Positions 20,925 through 31,898 are shown, numbered from the stretch's first letter. The stretch: 34,886 bases of DNA from Pseudoneurospora amorphoporcata (GCA_033297205.1 MU859311.1:1-34886), one strand, 5' to 3'. Translations and numbers: made by a program. Notes: generated from the sequence alone by a model not told the origin.

Positions 20925-21667
20925 TTATAGGATTACGCATCCTCCTTCGCTTTGCCCGCCCTCGGAAGTTATCGTCCGCAACGCCGTTGTACATATATCG
21001 TCAAACACCTCTTCCAGCAGCTCGCCAGTCACCGCGGAGCATTCCATGTATTTGTCTGACCTCATCTCTTGCGCAATGCGATACGCCTCCTGCGGGTAGA
21101 TGATACCGTTGGGGTCATCTTCGGATCGCAGATCTCGCTTGAGGCCCAGCATAAGCACCGGGGTTGTGTCGCCGGTTACGCCCGCTGTCCGAGCCTCTTT
21201 GTTCCACTGCGCAATATATCAGTTTCTCCAAGGTTTCGGTTCAATCTGGTTGGGATCGGCGCTCACCACTCTTTGGAGGTTAATCAGACTGAGCCTCAGG
21301 CTAATGTCATAGCAAAGGATGACTAGGTCGGGTCGAAGAAGCCTCCAGCTTTCAGGACTGGAAGTGTCGTAGAATTCGAACCGATACTCACCGCGGCGAG
21401 TGCGGATATCAAAGATGAAGGGCTGATCGAGGTCCCTGAGAAGGATAACGGAAGCTCTGCCTTTCAGGTTGTGACGGCCTCTGCTGATTCTCCTGGATGG
21501 GTGTGTTAGTGGATTGGCTTGCCTTGTCTTGTGTTGGATTAATGGCACATGTAGGATTAGATGCAGTGTACAGCTGTATCATTCAGGATATTCACTGACG
21601 ATAGAAAGGTTGACTTTCCGCATCGCTCATCACCCACGAGAAGTATCGTGATTGTTTGTGACTCCAT
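20925..21667 (-). CDS. Divergent Rho-like small GTPase with CAAX box (3 exons)
   Basis: Exons 21667-21600, 21483-21267 and 21206-20925; introns GTCAGT…TCAG (116 bp, with CACTAAC) and GTGAGC…GCGCAG (60 bp). The product is 188 aa. The P-loop GDERCGKS is at residues 12-19, switch II reads DTSSPE (62-67) where active GTPases have DTAGQE, the base-recognition motif is GLKRD (116-120), ECSA is at 150-153 and the CAAX box is CVIL (185-188), predicting geranylgeranylation and membrane attachment. The ECSA and KRDLR style is Rho-family. The residues equivalent to Ras Gly12, Gly60 and Gln61 are all replaced, as in the GTP-locked Rnd proteins, so low GTP hydrolysis is inferred. The first intron's 3' site could also be 3 bp further on. 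Specific ortholog not named. Confidence 0.82.
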
Positions 21668-22417
21668 GACGAACAAAACGTAGCCTCGACGATAAAAAGA
21701 GGAAATTCTTGAAAAACAATAAGCTGCTCAACAGTTACCTGCAAGATGCTGTTCAGCCGTTCTTTGCGAGTGACCTTGTCAGCTCACAGGTGGGAGACTC
21801 AGGAGACGGGAGCTCCATGGAAGACCTGAGGCCGGGGAGAGCCATCTGTTATCGATAAGATAACAGCCCTGTTGCGTGCCGACGGGACCTATGAGAGCGT
21901 GCCAGAAAGCCCGACATCTGTCTCCACAATATTTGAGAAACCTAACTCCATGCGGGCACACGCCGAGACGCCGTCGATGAAACGACCGCAAGTCTCGTTC
22001 AAGTGAAACTGTCATTGCTCTTTTTCGCGAATCGCCCGTTTTGCATCTCACAACATCAGGGTCGGTATATCATCCACACGGAATTTGGTGAAAGTTTGCG
22101 CGAACTTCTCACAAAGTGGGTAGGTATGTCTAAATCAGCAAAACATGCAAAGCGGCTGCTAACTGACCAACCAGAAAACAACCTGGTTTTGAGGAAAGGG
22201 AGACACTCGTTAAACGCAGCCGATTTGCATGAGTAGTCCAAGGTCCATTCGGACACTTGATCTCCTGAAGGCACGTGGCAAAGCCATTGGTGTTGGCGGT
22301 GGAATATTATCCGAATCGATTATTGGGGATTTCACGTCCAAGCTCAACAGAAATATCAAGGTCCAACTACGGACGTTCGCACAAGGACCACCTATCCTTT
22401 CACAGGAGGCGACCAAA
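21668..22417. promoter_or_regulatory. Divergent intergenic region between the Rho-like gene and DEG1
   Basis: 750 bp shared upstream region of two divergently transcribed genes. No supported gene. Note the in-frame ATG at 22229 upstream of the chosen DEG1 start (see finding). Confidence 0.5.
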
Positions 22418-24253
22418 ATGGCGCCCAAACCAGCAAACTACGATCGGTGGCCGAAGGAGAGCCTGGTCAAGCGGATACAAGCGCTAGAGGATGAGCTGCG
22501 AAGGCAGGGACTGGCACCGGAGATCCAAAGGCAGGAGAGGGCAGAGGAGAGGGTCCTTGCCGCCGCGGTAACTTCGACAGAAGCCGAATTGAAGGCTGCC
22601 GAAAAGAAAAAGAAGAAGGCCGCCAAGTTTGACCCGGGGAAGTACTCTACCCGCTTGATCGCGCTCAAGTTCGCCTACCTCGGCAAGAACTACAATGGCT
22701 TCGAGTATCAGTCGTCGGCCAAGATGCCGAGCGTCGAGGAGGAGCTGTGGAAGGCACTCGTCAAGAGCTGCCTTATTTTCCCTGAGAGGCCAGACGAGGT
22801 CGATTTTGGTCCCTGGGAATACTCCAAGTGTGGACGCACGGATAGGGGCGTCAGCGCTTTCGGTCAGGTTATCGGTATCCGGGTAAGGAGTAACAAGCCG
22901 CTGCCAAAGGACGAGCCAGAACAGACGGGAGGAAATGGCGGTGACGACGTGGTGATGGCCGAGGGTCAGCAGCAAGAAGCAGAGAAGGCCACCGACGTAG
23001 ACCACCAAAAGCCCGAGTGGGATCCCATCGCCGACGAGATCCCCTACTGCCGGGTTCTGAACCGGCTCCTACCCCCGGACATTCGCATCATGGCCTGGGC
23101 GCCGGCTCTCCCGCCCAACTTCTCCGCCCGCTTCTCCTGCCGCGAGCGGCAATACCGGTACTTCTTCACGCAACCCGCCTTCGCGCCGATGCCCTCCTCC
23201 CTGGAGCCCTCAGTGTCGGGCCAGAAGAAACACGAGAAGCAAGGATGGCTCAACATCGACAAGATGCGCGAGGCCGCCAAGATGTTCGAGGGCGTGCACG
23301 ATTTCCGCAACTTCTGCAAGATCGACCCGGGCAAGCAGATCACCAACTTCAGCCGGCGCATCTTCGAGTCCGACATTGTCGAGGTGAAGGACGTCGAATC
23401 CGACCTGCCGTACCTGGGGCTGCCGGAATTCCAACCGCTCGCTGGTAGCGAGGGTTCGCACCCCAAGGTGTACTACTTCCACGTGCGCGGCTCCGCCTTC
23501 CTGTGGCATCAGATCCGTCACATGGTGGCTGTCCTCTTTCTCGTAGGCCAGGGACTCGAGCGGCCGTCGATCGTCCAGCAGCTTCTCGATGTGGAGAAGA
23601 ACCCGCGCAAGCCGAACTACGTGATGGCCGATGAGGTTCCCCTGGTCTTGTGGGACTGCATCTTCCCCGAGCTGCCGGATGAGGAAGCCGGCGCCGTTCC
23701 CGGTAGCAGCAGCGGTAATGGCAGGGACTCGCACGACCCGCAGGCCGGAGGCGATGTTGAAATGGTCGACTCCATCGACTGGGTGTGGCAGGGCGAGGAC
23801 GACCCGATGAGCCTGTACGGCGCGCAGGGCCTGGTGACGGAGCTCTGGGGCACCTGGCGCGAGAGGAAGATGGATGAGATCTTGGCGAACCGGCTGCTGA
23901 ACTTTGTGGCGACCAAGCCGGATATCGAGAGAAGGTTGATCACTAAGGGTGCTCCTTCTGCGCCGCCCAAGGGGATCAAGAAGGTCTACGAGGGCGGAAA
24001 CAAGGCCCAGTTCCGAGGCTCGTATACCGCGCTGTTCAAGAGGCAGCTGTTGGCTTCGGCGAAGGAGGTCAATGATAAGTATGCGCAAGGGTTTGGGTTC
24101 AAAGACGCGGAGGAGATGACGCAGACGAAGAACTGGAGAAGCGCGATTAGGGAGCAGAAGGATAAGAACCAGAAAGGTGGACGTTCGAAGAAGGCTGGGG
24201 ATGTGCAGCCGGCTGTTGAGGAGGCTTCTAGTCGAGTGGCTTCAGGTTTCTGA
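22418..24253 (+). CDS. DEG1: tRNA pseudouridine38/39 synthase (Deg1/Pus3)
   Basis: TruA-family enzyme that, in the Deg1/Pus3 branch, isomerises U38/U39 in the tRNA anticodon arm. Intronless, 611 aa from the ATG at 22418, which has a favourable context (CAAAATGG). The N-terminus (NYDRWPKESLVKRIQALEDE) is the typical Pus3 leader and short coiled coil. Residues 78-95 (TRLIALKFAYLGKNYNGF) begin the catalytic fold. The catalytic Asp is D142 in KCGRTDRGVSA. Further TruA blocks are the FSARFSCRERQYRYFF strand, HDFRNFCKID and GSAFLWHQIRHM. An acidic Gln/Gly-rich insert lies at about 165-200, and the C-terminal extension is Lys-rich (KNQKGGRSKK). The frame remains open upstream to an ATG at 22229, adding 63 residues. 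Long antisense frames here are shadows of its GC-rich third positions. Confidence 0.93.
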   Translation: MAPKPANYDRWPKESLVKRIQALEDELRRQGLAPEIQRQERAEERVLAAAVTSTEAELKAAEKKKKKAAKFDPGKYSTRLIALKFAYLGKNYNGFEYQSSAKMPSVEEELWKALVKSCLIFPERPDEVDFGPWEYSKCGRTDRGVSAFGQVIGIRVRSNKPLPKDEPEQTGGNGGDDVVMAEGQQQEAEKATDVDHQKPEWDPIADEIPYCRVLNRLLPPDIRIMAWAPALPPNFSARFSCRERQYRYFFTQPAFAPMPSSLEPSVSGQKKHEKQGWLNIDKMREAAKMFEGVHDFRNFCKIDPGKQITNFSRRIFESDIVEVKDVESDLPYLGLPEFQPLAGSEGSHPKVYYFHVRGSAFLWHQIRHMVAVLFLVGQGLERPSIVQQLLDVEKNPRKPNYVMADEVPLVLWDCIFPELPDEEAGAVPGSSSGNGRDSHDPQAGGDVEMVDSIDWVWQGEDDPMSLYGAQGLVTELWGTWRERKMDEILANRLLNFVATKPDIERRLITKGAPSAPPKGIKKVYEGGNKAQFRGSYTALFKRQLLASAKEVNDKYAQGFGFKDAEEMTQTKNWRSAIREQKDKNQKGGRSKKAGDVQPAVEEASSRVASGF

Positions 24254-24949
24254 TGTCAAAAATGCAAGATTCCGCATCATTCGGGAGCTACAGCATAAGT
24301 CCAAGGAAACCGCGGGCGCGTCACGGTCTAGGTCGAGAGACGGATATGATACATGCACGCCCACAACGGGATGTTCCTGATGTTGCCGTGGTGTATGTTA
24401 CTCAAGCGCGCCATGAAGAAGACCGATTTTCTTCAACCAGGTTTTCAGGTCTGATTAAGCTTGATATCCTGCCCCAGATCGGAATCTACTTCACCGGTCT
24501 AGTCTCAGACCGATTCCAGGCCCTAGCAAGAGGCCGGGGCCGGAAGGCATGCCTATTGTGATACTTGGGAGTCGTCGGATGAATAGCCACCGGTATTAGC
24601 CCACTTATTGCCTTTCAAGTTCAGAGTCTTTGTCAGCCATTCCGCAAGACAAGAGAGCCCCATCGGCACATACTGTTGAAAATGTTCGAGAGCCTGGAGC
24701 CCGAACCTTCTCGCATTTGTCCGTACAGAGGAGGGCGACAATACTTGTGTCACTACCATTGCCAAGATGCTGCTGCAATTTGGTTGAAATGTGTCTTCGA
24801 TCGACAGATAGCAAGTAGTGGTATATAGGAATGGTAGAAGACCTGGTGTCTAAACACCAGTGAAACCAAGTAAACAAGAACGCCCGCTCCGCCGTCAGCA
24901 ATTTTGTGGTGAGCTTCCTAGAAGCTCCCAAACGTATAGGGGCAAACTA
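24254..24949. other. Convergent 3' region between DEG1 and GPI15
   Basis: About 700 bp between two stop codons. Short frames on both strands have no recognisable content; presumably the two 3' UTRs. A small inverted repeat (CGGTCT…AGACCG) lies near 24497-24513. Confidence 0.5.
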
Positions 24950-25720
24950 TCATCCCTTTTCATTCCCCCCTCTCCAGTTCCCATTATGTGTACTCCCCCC
25001 TCCAGCCCCCGCGCTCATCACAGGTCCATCCTTCTCATACAAACACCCCCTCGCACCCCTCCACACCTTTTCAACAATCTTCCGCCTCGGCAACAGTCTC
25101 GGAAAGCAAACCACGACATCCTCCTCGCCCTCCACCACAATCACCAAGTAATACCTGACCTCGAACCCTTTAAACGCCTCGTTGATCAATATATCCTGGA
25201 TCTTTTCCGTCGGAATGAACCGCGTCCTCTTCATATACGTGCCTCCTCCCAAACGAAAATACCCTCCGCCTACGTTGCTCGACATTTGAATCCCCAGCCC
25301 GCGTAGGACGAGGAGGGATTCGGTGGTGTGGATCCTTGCGAACAGGGCTATGTACGCCGTTATCCCTGACAGGGCGAGGACTGCGTAGGGCGGGAGGGGG
25401 ACGGCGAGATGGGCGAGAGATTGCCCCGGGGAGGAGACGTAGAGGAGGTGCAGCATGTGTAACAAGAAATTGTTGAGGTCGAAGTCGAGGAGGGTGATGC
25501 GGCCGGAGGGGAAGATGGGTGGAGGAAGTAAACCTGACGGGTGGAAGAAGGCTGAGTAGATGCCAATCATAACGGAGAGGACGGCGATGAAGCGCAGGCA
25601 AAGGACGCCGAATAAAGCGGCTCGGAGCGGGAGGGTGAGAGGTGGGCAGGTGGTTAGGGTGAATTCGGCGGTGGTGGGCGAGGGTCGCCGGGTGGTGAGG
25701 TAGGGTGTTGTTGTGAGCAT
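24950..25720 (-). CDS. GPI15: GPI N-acetylglucosaminyltransferase subunit PIG-H (Gpi15)
   Basis: Subunit of the ER-membrane complex (PIG-A/H/C/P/Q/Y) that transfers GlcNAc from UDP-GlcNAc to phosphatidylinositol, the first step of GPI-anchor synthesis. Single exon, 256 aa, from the ATG at 25720. Hydrophobic helices lie at residues 32-58 (LRAALFGVLCLRFIAVLSVM…) and 111-130 (PYAVLALSGITAYIALFARI), as in the PIG-H hairpin. The diagnostic PIG-H domain follows at 133-225: ESLLVLRGLGIQ, then FIPTEKIQDILINEAFKGFE and VRYYLVIVV. A Gly-rich hydrophilic tail ends the protein. It is convergent with DEG1. Slightly longer than the human protein (188 aa), mainly at the ends. An antisense frame at 25170-25601 is a shadow. 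Confidence 0.85.
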   Translation of the reverse strand: MLTTTPYLTTRRPSPTTAEFTLTTCPPLTLPLRAALFGVLCLRFIAVLSVMIGIYSAFFHPSGLLPPPIFPSGRITLLDFDLNNFLLHMLHLLYVSSPGQSLAHLAVPLPPYAVLALSGITAYIALFARIHTTESLLVLRGLGIQMSSNVGGGYFRLGGGTYMKRTRFIPTEKIQDILINEAFKGFEVRYYLVIVVEGEEDVVVCFPRLLPRRKIVEKVWRGARGCLYEKDGPVMSAGAGGGSTHNGNWRGGNEKG

Positions 25721-27515
25721 TTTCGGCTTTCGATGGGGTTCGGTTAGTCGGGAGTGATCGTGTGTGTTCGTCTCGTGGCTCTCGTAACGAGCGGAAGTTC
25801 GAGCGGGAAGCTCTCGTAGTGGTATCGCAACCCCTTAAGGTCTGTTGCTGTGCAAGTCGAGGGTGGTTAGCTATCTACACTGAGGAGCGCAATTGAGAAA
25901 GGAGAATGAGGTCAAACGTACGTGGTTATCACCTGCACATCTTGTGTCTGCACAGCTACCTGGACCGTCTACGGTCAACAGACTTCGCGGCCTTGACTTC
26001 TTTTGTCGTTGGTGACTTGGAGCTTGAACAATTCCATGACCAAGTTCCCAATACGAAGCGCGCCTGTCGCGACAAGTCCTTATCTTATCACCTCTCTCCT
26101 TGGCACGCTGCACAGACCACCCACCCACTGAGCACCCCACAGGTACCGCCCAACGGCCTCTAGACCCATGGTTTGGGGTATATGTATTAGATCCAACGAC
26201 CAAACTTTCGACTGTTATGGTCAAGGTGGGTTTGAAGGCACTTGATTTTCTCAAGCTGCTCTATTCCATGTCCAAATCTGGAAGCCCAGCGGCGCCCAGC
26301 GCGAACCTTGCGGTGGTCACCCACTCGCACGGGTAGCCTGCGATGCTGCGCGTGGCCCTAAGCAATGAAGATGACACTTGAGGGAGGTTCCACTCTGCAG
26401 AGGCATCTTCACCGTCAGGTGGCGCGCTGGATTACGATCGCTGGGGGTTTGGAATAAAGCGTTGAGATGGAGATGTCAACTCCTAATTTTTTTAAACCTT
26501 TTCTCTTTTTTATTTATTGATATTATATCGAGGAAATAAATAGAGATCGAATCTTGATCTTTTTAATTTTCGTACTTATCGGTGAAGATGCAAAAAAGAG
26601 TTGAACATATGCCACTGGCTAAAGTCGAATACTTGTTGAGGGTGGAGACGTGCATCGCGATGGATATTATGGTGTTTACGCTGAGCATCCAACGCAGCAA
26701 ATACGATGCACAAGAGCACCTTAGTTAGCATCCAACTAGGATACTGAAGTAAAAAAAATAAATAAAAAAGGAATTGACCTCTTGAGAGTCTTACTTTACT
26801 CTCTCTCGTCTGGTCAATGAACAATGGTAATTACCTTGGAGCATTTGGTTATGTGTTTTAGTAGCAGGGTATTTTTTCCACCTGGAATCTAGCATGTGAG
26901 ATGGGAGTGTGTATGTATGTAAACACCGGTATCATCAGTCCGTTGTCGACGAAGCCGGTTACGCAAAAACAAGATATACGACGCAGTGCCGACATGTAAC
27001 CGCATTGTTGCATGTGTTGGACCGGTTGATGGGATTGATGAGCTCGGCTAGACGGATAAGGCAGAATACTAGCTTTAGATACGTATCGTTCCGGTTAGAT
27101 AGTCATCATCCATGATCATGTACTTGTGCTTCGTTGTTAGATCTTCTCCTAGGAACACACCATGGCGATTAACACAAATGCTCCGATCCTGGAATTGAAC
27201 TTCAACACTGGGATTTCTTTGCCTCAAGGAATATCTTCATCATCGAAGCATTTCCTAGTCTTGAGTCAGTTTCGTTGTGAGTGCTCCTTTATCTACCCTC
27301 TGAATGGGCTTTAGGATAAGTCTGGTCTTTGGTACAGTTATGTGTGTCAGAAGGATATAACCATGCCACTATCTCTGCCATGTCAAGTCATGGATTCCCG
27401 ACCCCATGTCTTAATCTCCCTACTATCCATTCATCCATCCCTGCATCATTTCTTCCTTCCCTCCCTTTTCCTTAATGCCTTGCTCTTCATTTCATCTCCC
27501 TGCTTTCTACCCGTA
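25721..27515. other. 1.8 kb intergenic region without a supported gene
   Basis: Upstream of GPI15 and downstream of the RasGEF gene. Short frames (for example 25871-26254 minus) carry no recognisable domain. It includes an AT-rich low-complexity patch at about 26480-26580 containing the perfect palindrome GATATTATATC (26519-26529). Confidence 0.45.
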
Positions 27516-30500
27516 TTAAGATTTGTTTACGAGCCAAGCGAATTTCTTCTTGGTGGTTGACTCGCCACCTGTTGACGGCTCTACTGTTATACTGCGCTGG
27601 TAGATATCCTGTAGGAGAGAGAACACGGGTCAGCAACGATCTTGAAAGAAGCAAAACGGACAGATCCAGCATATAGACACATAAAGGAAATGCAGGGGTA
27701 GTCGTCAGGGGCAAAGGGGGGAAACAAAGGAAGTCCCGAAGCAGAAGGGGATAATCTGAACAAAAAAGACTGACCTCTTCATCCGTCGGCATTTTCACGT
27801 CAAGAATCAACTCCCTACTAAGCTCGTGCTTGGTTAAGTTCGGATACGGCTGTCCCTGACTCCTCATTATAGGCAGCAACACCTCCCCAAGTACCTCGTA
27901 CTTCTTCCAATTAATCCGATCATTATTCGGTCCCACAAACGTCCTGCTTCCCTCCTCCGCCGAAACCAGATCACGCCTGTGCAAGGGGATGAACGGGATC
28001 CTCGGTAGCGGAGTGTTCTCCCAGGCCAGCCGGTAAGCAAAGTGGCTCTTTTGCGTGCCCATGAGCAGGACCAGCCGGGCGAACCGCTTCTGTACATCCT
28101 GCGAGACTAAATTTCGCGTCTGCGCTAGTCGGTGGATGGCGGTGCCGTTGATACCGGCCAAGACGGCGGCCAGGCCGTTGTAGTTGTTCCTCGTGCGCAG
28201 TCCCTGGGCAATGACCATGAACCGTTCCAGGCAGGGCGCGCGGTGTTTGGCTTTGTCGCGGATGAGGATCATGTTGGAGACCCATTGGGCGATGTGGTTG
28301 AAGTGGGCGACCATGCGGTTGACGTTCTTGAGACTGCGGCATTTCTCTTTCTGGTCGGCGGGAAGGCTGACGTGGCGTACCATATCGCGAATGCGGATAG
28401 AGCTGAACATGATCCAATCGATGCGGGTGATCTCGTCGGCGACAATATCGGGGTCGATGTCCATAAATGAGTGATAGCGGATTTTGTTCAGCGGTAGAAG
28501 CGGAGACGGCACCAAGGCCGCGGCTTCCCGCTCATAGTCTTCGATGGAATGGTACGTGAATTTCGCGGTCGGATCAGCCCCAGAGAGGTCAGAGCTGTGT
28601 GATGGACGTCGACGATCGTACGCGCCCGACTCGTCAATCTGCAATGAAGTCACAGACTCGGCGAGTCTCCGCCCTACATCCCTGCCCGCCTCCTCGTCAT
28701 CTTCGTCGACCGGGTCCGCCTTTGCCCACCACGTGTCATCGTCGTCCACCACCTTTTGCTCCAGGTTCCCCTTCATCTGCCGGGCTGCTGCGGAAAAGAC
28801 TTCGCTCGTTGCCAGGTCGCTTACTAGTCCTTCCAACCTCCTCCTCGTTGCTGGTCGGGCAAAGTCGCCGGGGTAAAGGGAGAGCCATTTCGCGACAACC
28901 TCAATAACGCGCATCTGGCTTTCAATGCTTAGTAAAGAGGGCATGTCTGTGTCGTCCTTTAAGCGGTCCAGCCGCGAAAGGAGTGCGCTCATTAGCTCGC
29001 ACGGCGAAGCGAAATTTCTATATAGGCACAGGAAAATGTCGGCAAAGCTGGTGTCCGCCCTCGTCATCTTTGGAGCTATAATCCTGTCGACAAGCTCTTC
29101 GAAGGTAACGCCGGCAAGTTTCGGTGCGTCTTCGTCCAAATAATCCTGGTTGCGCTGCATGATAACCACGTCGTCTGATAAACGGTGACTTTCTTGATCC
29201 GACTCTTCAACGTCCAAGAACGTTTCCGATCCCCTTTCCAACCGTATCCCTGGCGTACGTCGCGTGCCGGACAAAGCATGTGGGGGGCCATCCTCAGGGA
29301 TGTCTGTTGGTTGCGGGCTGGAGGCGCCGTACTGTGCGTGTAGATATTCCATTCTCGGCGACCTCGAAAGTTGGGATCTCTGATGAGGACCGTCACCGGT
29401 GGGAGGCGCAAAGCCCTTTAGGAGCGAAAAGTCGGAACTTGCTCTGCCGTGTTTGCTGTGTTGGCTGATGGGACGACCGTTGACTTCGGGGGGAGCATCC
29501 AGGTTGGCAGCTGAAGCAGCTCTTCGTCTCGAAACCGACCTTTGCGGCCTCTCTTGCGCCCCTGCTTACGAGACACGTTAGCCCTGCCCTGTAGGATGCT
29601 TTGATGTCTTGTGTTTCTAGGACAATGCATATAGGCCTCCTGTTCGTGGAGCACCGGGATGGAGCCATCGTGGATCAACGAGGGCAATAGCCGCGTGAGA
29701 AGGCTAGCATGTGCAATCTTCCACTTACCTCTTCTGCTGGCCAGGATGGCGTCGATCATGGTCAAGAGGGTTTCACGAGCGCCGCCGGGAATATTGGACG
29801 AGATCCTAAGATGGGCAACACACGAGGGAAAGCTGTGTGCTACGGCGTTCATATCCAGCTGCCGTATGCTCGCAGGGGTATCACATTTTGTCGCGACAAG
29901 TATGGTTGGTAGGGAGGAGTTGGCCAGGGAAGCTGCGGCACAGACGGGTATTGTCAGACAGGTGTCTCTTGGGGACGCATTGGGAAGAAGGGGACAGCTG
30001 GAGAAGCTCACTCATGGTTGGGGAAAGATCATGGACGCTGTCCGTGTTGGTGACGTCGTACAGAATCAGGGCGCCGTCCATGCGGGGGACCATATGGCCG
30101 TCTATTTGTTTGGGCCATTGTATCGACTGGCCAGGGTCCAGATCTTTGAAGCCGTCAAGATCAAGTTCTACGAGGGTGACGAGGCATCGGGTGCCGTCGA
30201 TTTCCATGCGCAGAGTCGAGACGTTTAGCTCGGGCGGTCGTTGCAGGCGGAAAGCTCGCTGGACGAAGGAGGATTTGCCCGCGCCGTAGGCGCCAATGAC
30301 GGCAATGTTTATGGATGCCATGGCACGTCCCGATCGCGAATGATCGAACTTGTCGAAACCAAGTCATGCCATGTCAGTTCAACTGTTTGTCTGGCTAAAA
30401 AAGTAAAGTATAGTATGCAAGGTGGTAGTAGTATGCGGGAGGCTCACCCACGGCGTTGGGCTGTCGACTCTCAGAGACTCTTTGCGAGGCGGAGGCCACG

Positions 30501-31326
30501 GTTGTTGCGGATCATTGCGATTATAGCTATAAGTCGATTCGGACTGGGGACTGGGAGTAGGACCCTGACTCGGACTGGGCGCTACGTGACTGGGAGCCGG
30601 ACTAGGATGGGAATCAGGCGTGGTGGCAGTGTCAAAGGTATGGGTATTGGGACGATTGGGCGCGCCAACGGGTTGGCAGAAGAAGGGATCGTCGAGAATG
30701 GCAGAAGCAAAGGAGTCGCGGCAATTGGAGGAGGGGCCGGGGCCGGGATAGTCGTCGTCGGCTAGCAGCAAAAAGGTGCCCTCGGAGACGAAGAGCGATG
30801 GCGTTGCTGAGGTCGGCTGTGTTGTTGACGAGATTGACGAGATGGCAGCGGCAGAAGCGGAAGTAGCGGTTGTAGGGTCGTCGAGATTGGAGGTTGTTGT
30901 TTGTGGGCAATTTGTGAGAACTGGCTGGTGGACTGGGAATTGGGGTTCGAATTGGTTGTGGTCCTGGATGAGGAGATGCGGATCGGCAGCACCCGCGGAC
31001 CTTGGCAATGGAGTGGTGGTGTCTGAACCACAAGAGATGGTACAGGTATGGCCTTGGAGCGGCAGTTTGGACGCAGACAGATCGGCCGGCAGCCCCAGGT
31101 CTCCTAGGTCCAGGTCCGGTCCAAAGTTGGGGAGCTTGGGGAGGAGCTCGGGCAATTGCTGGGGATCGTGAGCTTCAGCGTGACCAGACCCCGTGCGACC
31201 GAACATGGCCCTGACTTGCCTGATGAAAGGGTGGTGGTCCTGCTGTAATTGCGACTGCGACGGTTCGACGATTGAATGCGACGGCGGTTGCGACTGCGGG
31301 TGGTGGCCTGCCAGTGGTTCCGACAT
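27516..31326 (-). CDS. RasGEF with an N-terminal Ras-like GTPase domain (5-exon model)
   Basis: CDC25-type exchange factor that loads Ras with GTP. Model: exons 31326-30448, 30348-30012, 29932-29729, 29561-27775 and 27608-27516, with all phases consistent; 1099 aa. Residues 1-293 are Ser/Pro/Gln-rich and disordered. Residues 303-473 are a Ras-like domain: P-loop GAYGAGKS (312-319), a DxxG-like DLDG and ATKCD as the NKxD motif, with Gly12 and Gln61 equivalents changed to Tyr and Phe. RasGEF_N lies at about 623-707 and the catalytic RasGEF domain at about 846-1060 (VNRMVAHFNHIAQWVSNMIL, then RTRNNYNGLAAVLAGINGTA). The last exon gives DIYQRSITVE…KKKFAWLVNKS. Intron 3 has a GCTAAC branch site and uses the second AG, because the first gives a stop. 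The first exon joint is least certain; without it the protein would start at 30321 (797 aa). Confidence 0.82.
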
Positions 31327-31881
31327 GGGCACTTTTGCGAGAGGATGAAAATTCAATGCTTCAATGCTACGGCACTGACCATGGCCACCTCGACTGAGCA
31401 ACTTCCGTGATTACCTAGGTCAATACCTTAGTTACGGTTACGCAGTAGTATTAATAGGTAGCACGGATATCGGAAACAACTGAGAGGTAGGTGAGTGGTG
31501 CCAATGATAAACCGCCCCTTTTTTTTTTCTCTCATCTCGCAGGTCCCGTCCGGCGGCCCAGGGTGATTGATGGCTGCTAGTGATGGGTCAGGTCAGTGAA
31601 CGGACGGTACCTTTTTCTGTTCAAGGTCTAGATACCCTGTGAACAGCCACTTGAGGCACCTCCAGCCTCCATACAAGACACATACAAATGCAAGTACTGT
31701 ACCTCCCTTTACCGACCCCATAAGGCGTCAGGTATCATAGACCGGCAACACGACACAAAAGATACAAGGGGAACTGGGAACGCCACTGAGGCCGGATCCT
31801 TGGGACACGGGGGACCTGAACAAACACCAGACTGGCTAGGCTTCCTATCACGGCATCCACAGGGGGTCTGTTCTCTCTCTC

Positions 31882-31898
31882 TTTTTTTTTTTTTTTTT

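Noticed and set aside
23210..24088. 292-codon minus-strand frame opposite DEG1
   Set aside because: Antisense shadow of a GC-rich coding frame with well-conserved TruA motifs on the plus strand; no recognisable domain of its own.
26535..26570. GATCGAATC followed by a T run as a possible Pol III gene
   Set aside because: The bases flanking the putative T loop do not pair, and no tRNA cloverleaf could be drawn.
29562..29600. First AG (CCTACAG) as the 3' splice site of RasGEF intron 3
   Set aside because: It puts an in-frame TAA a few codons later; the next AG, 17 nt after a GCTAAC branch motif, restores the frame.
29418..30011. Separate gene for the second half of the GTPase-like domain
   Set aside because: Consistent GT-AG introns and phases join it to the flanking exons of the RasGEF gene; its apparent start lies in an intron.
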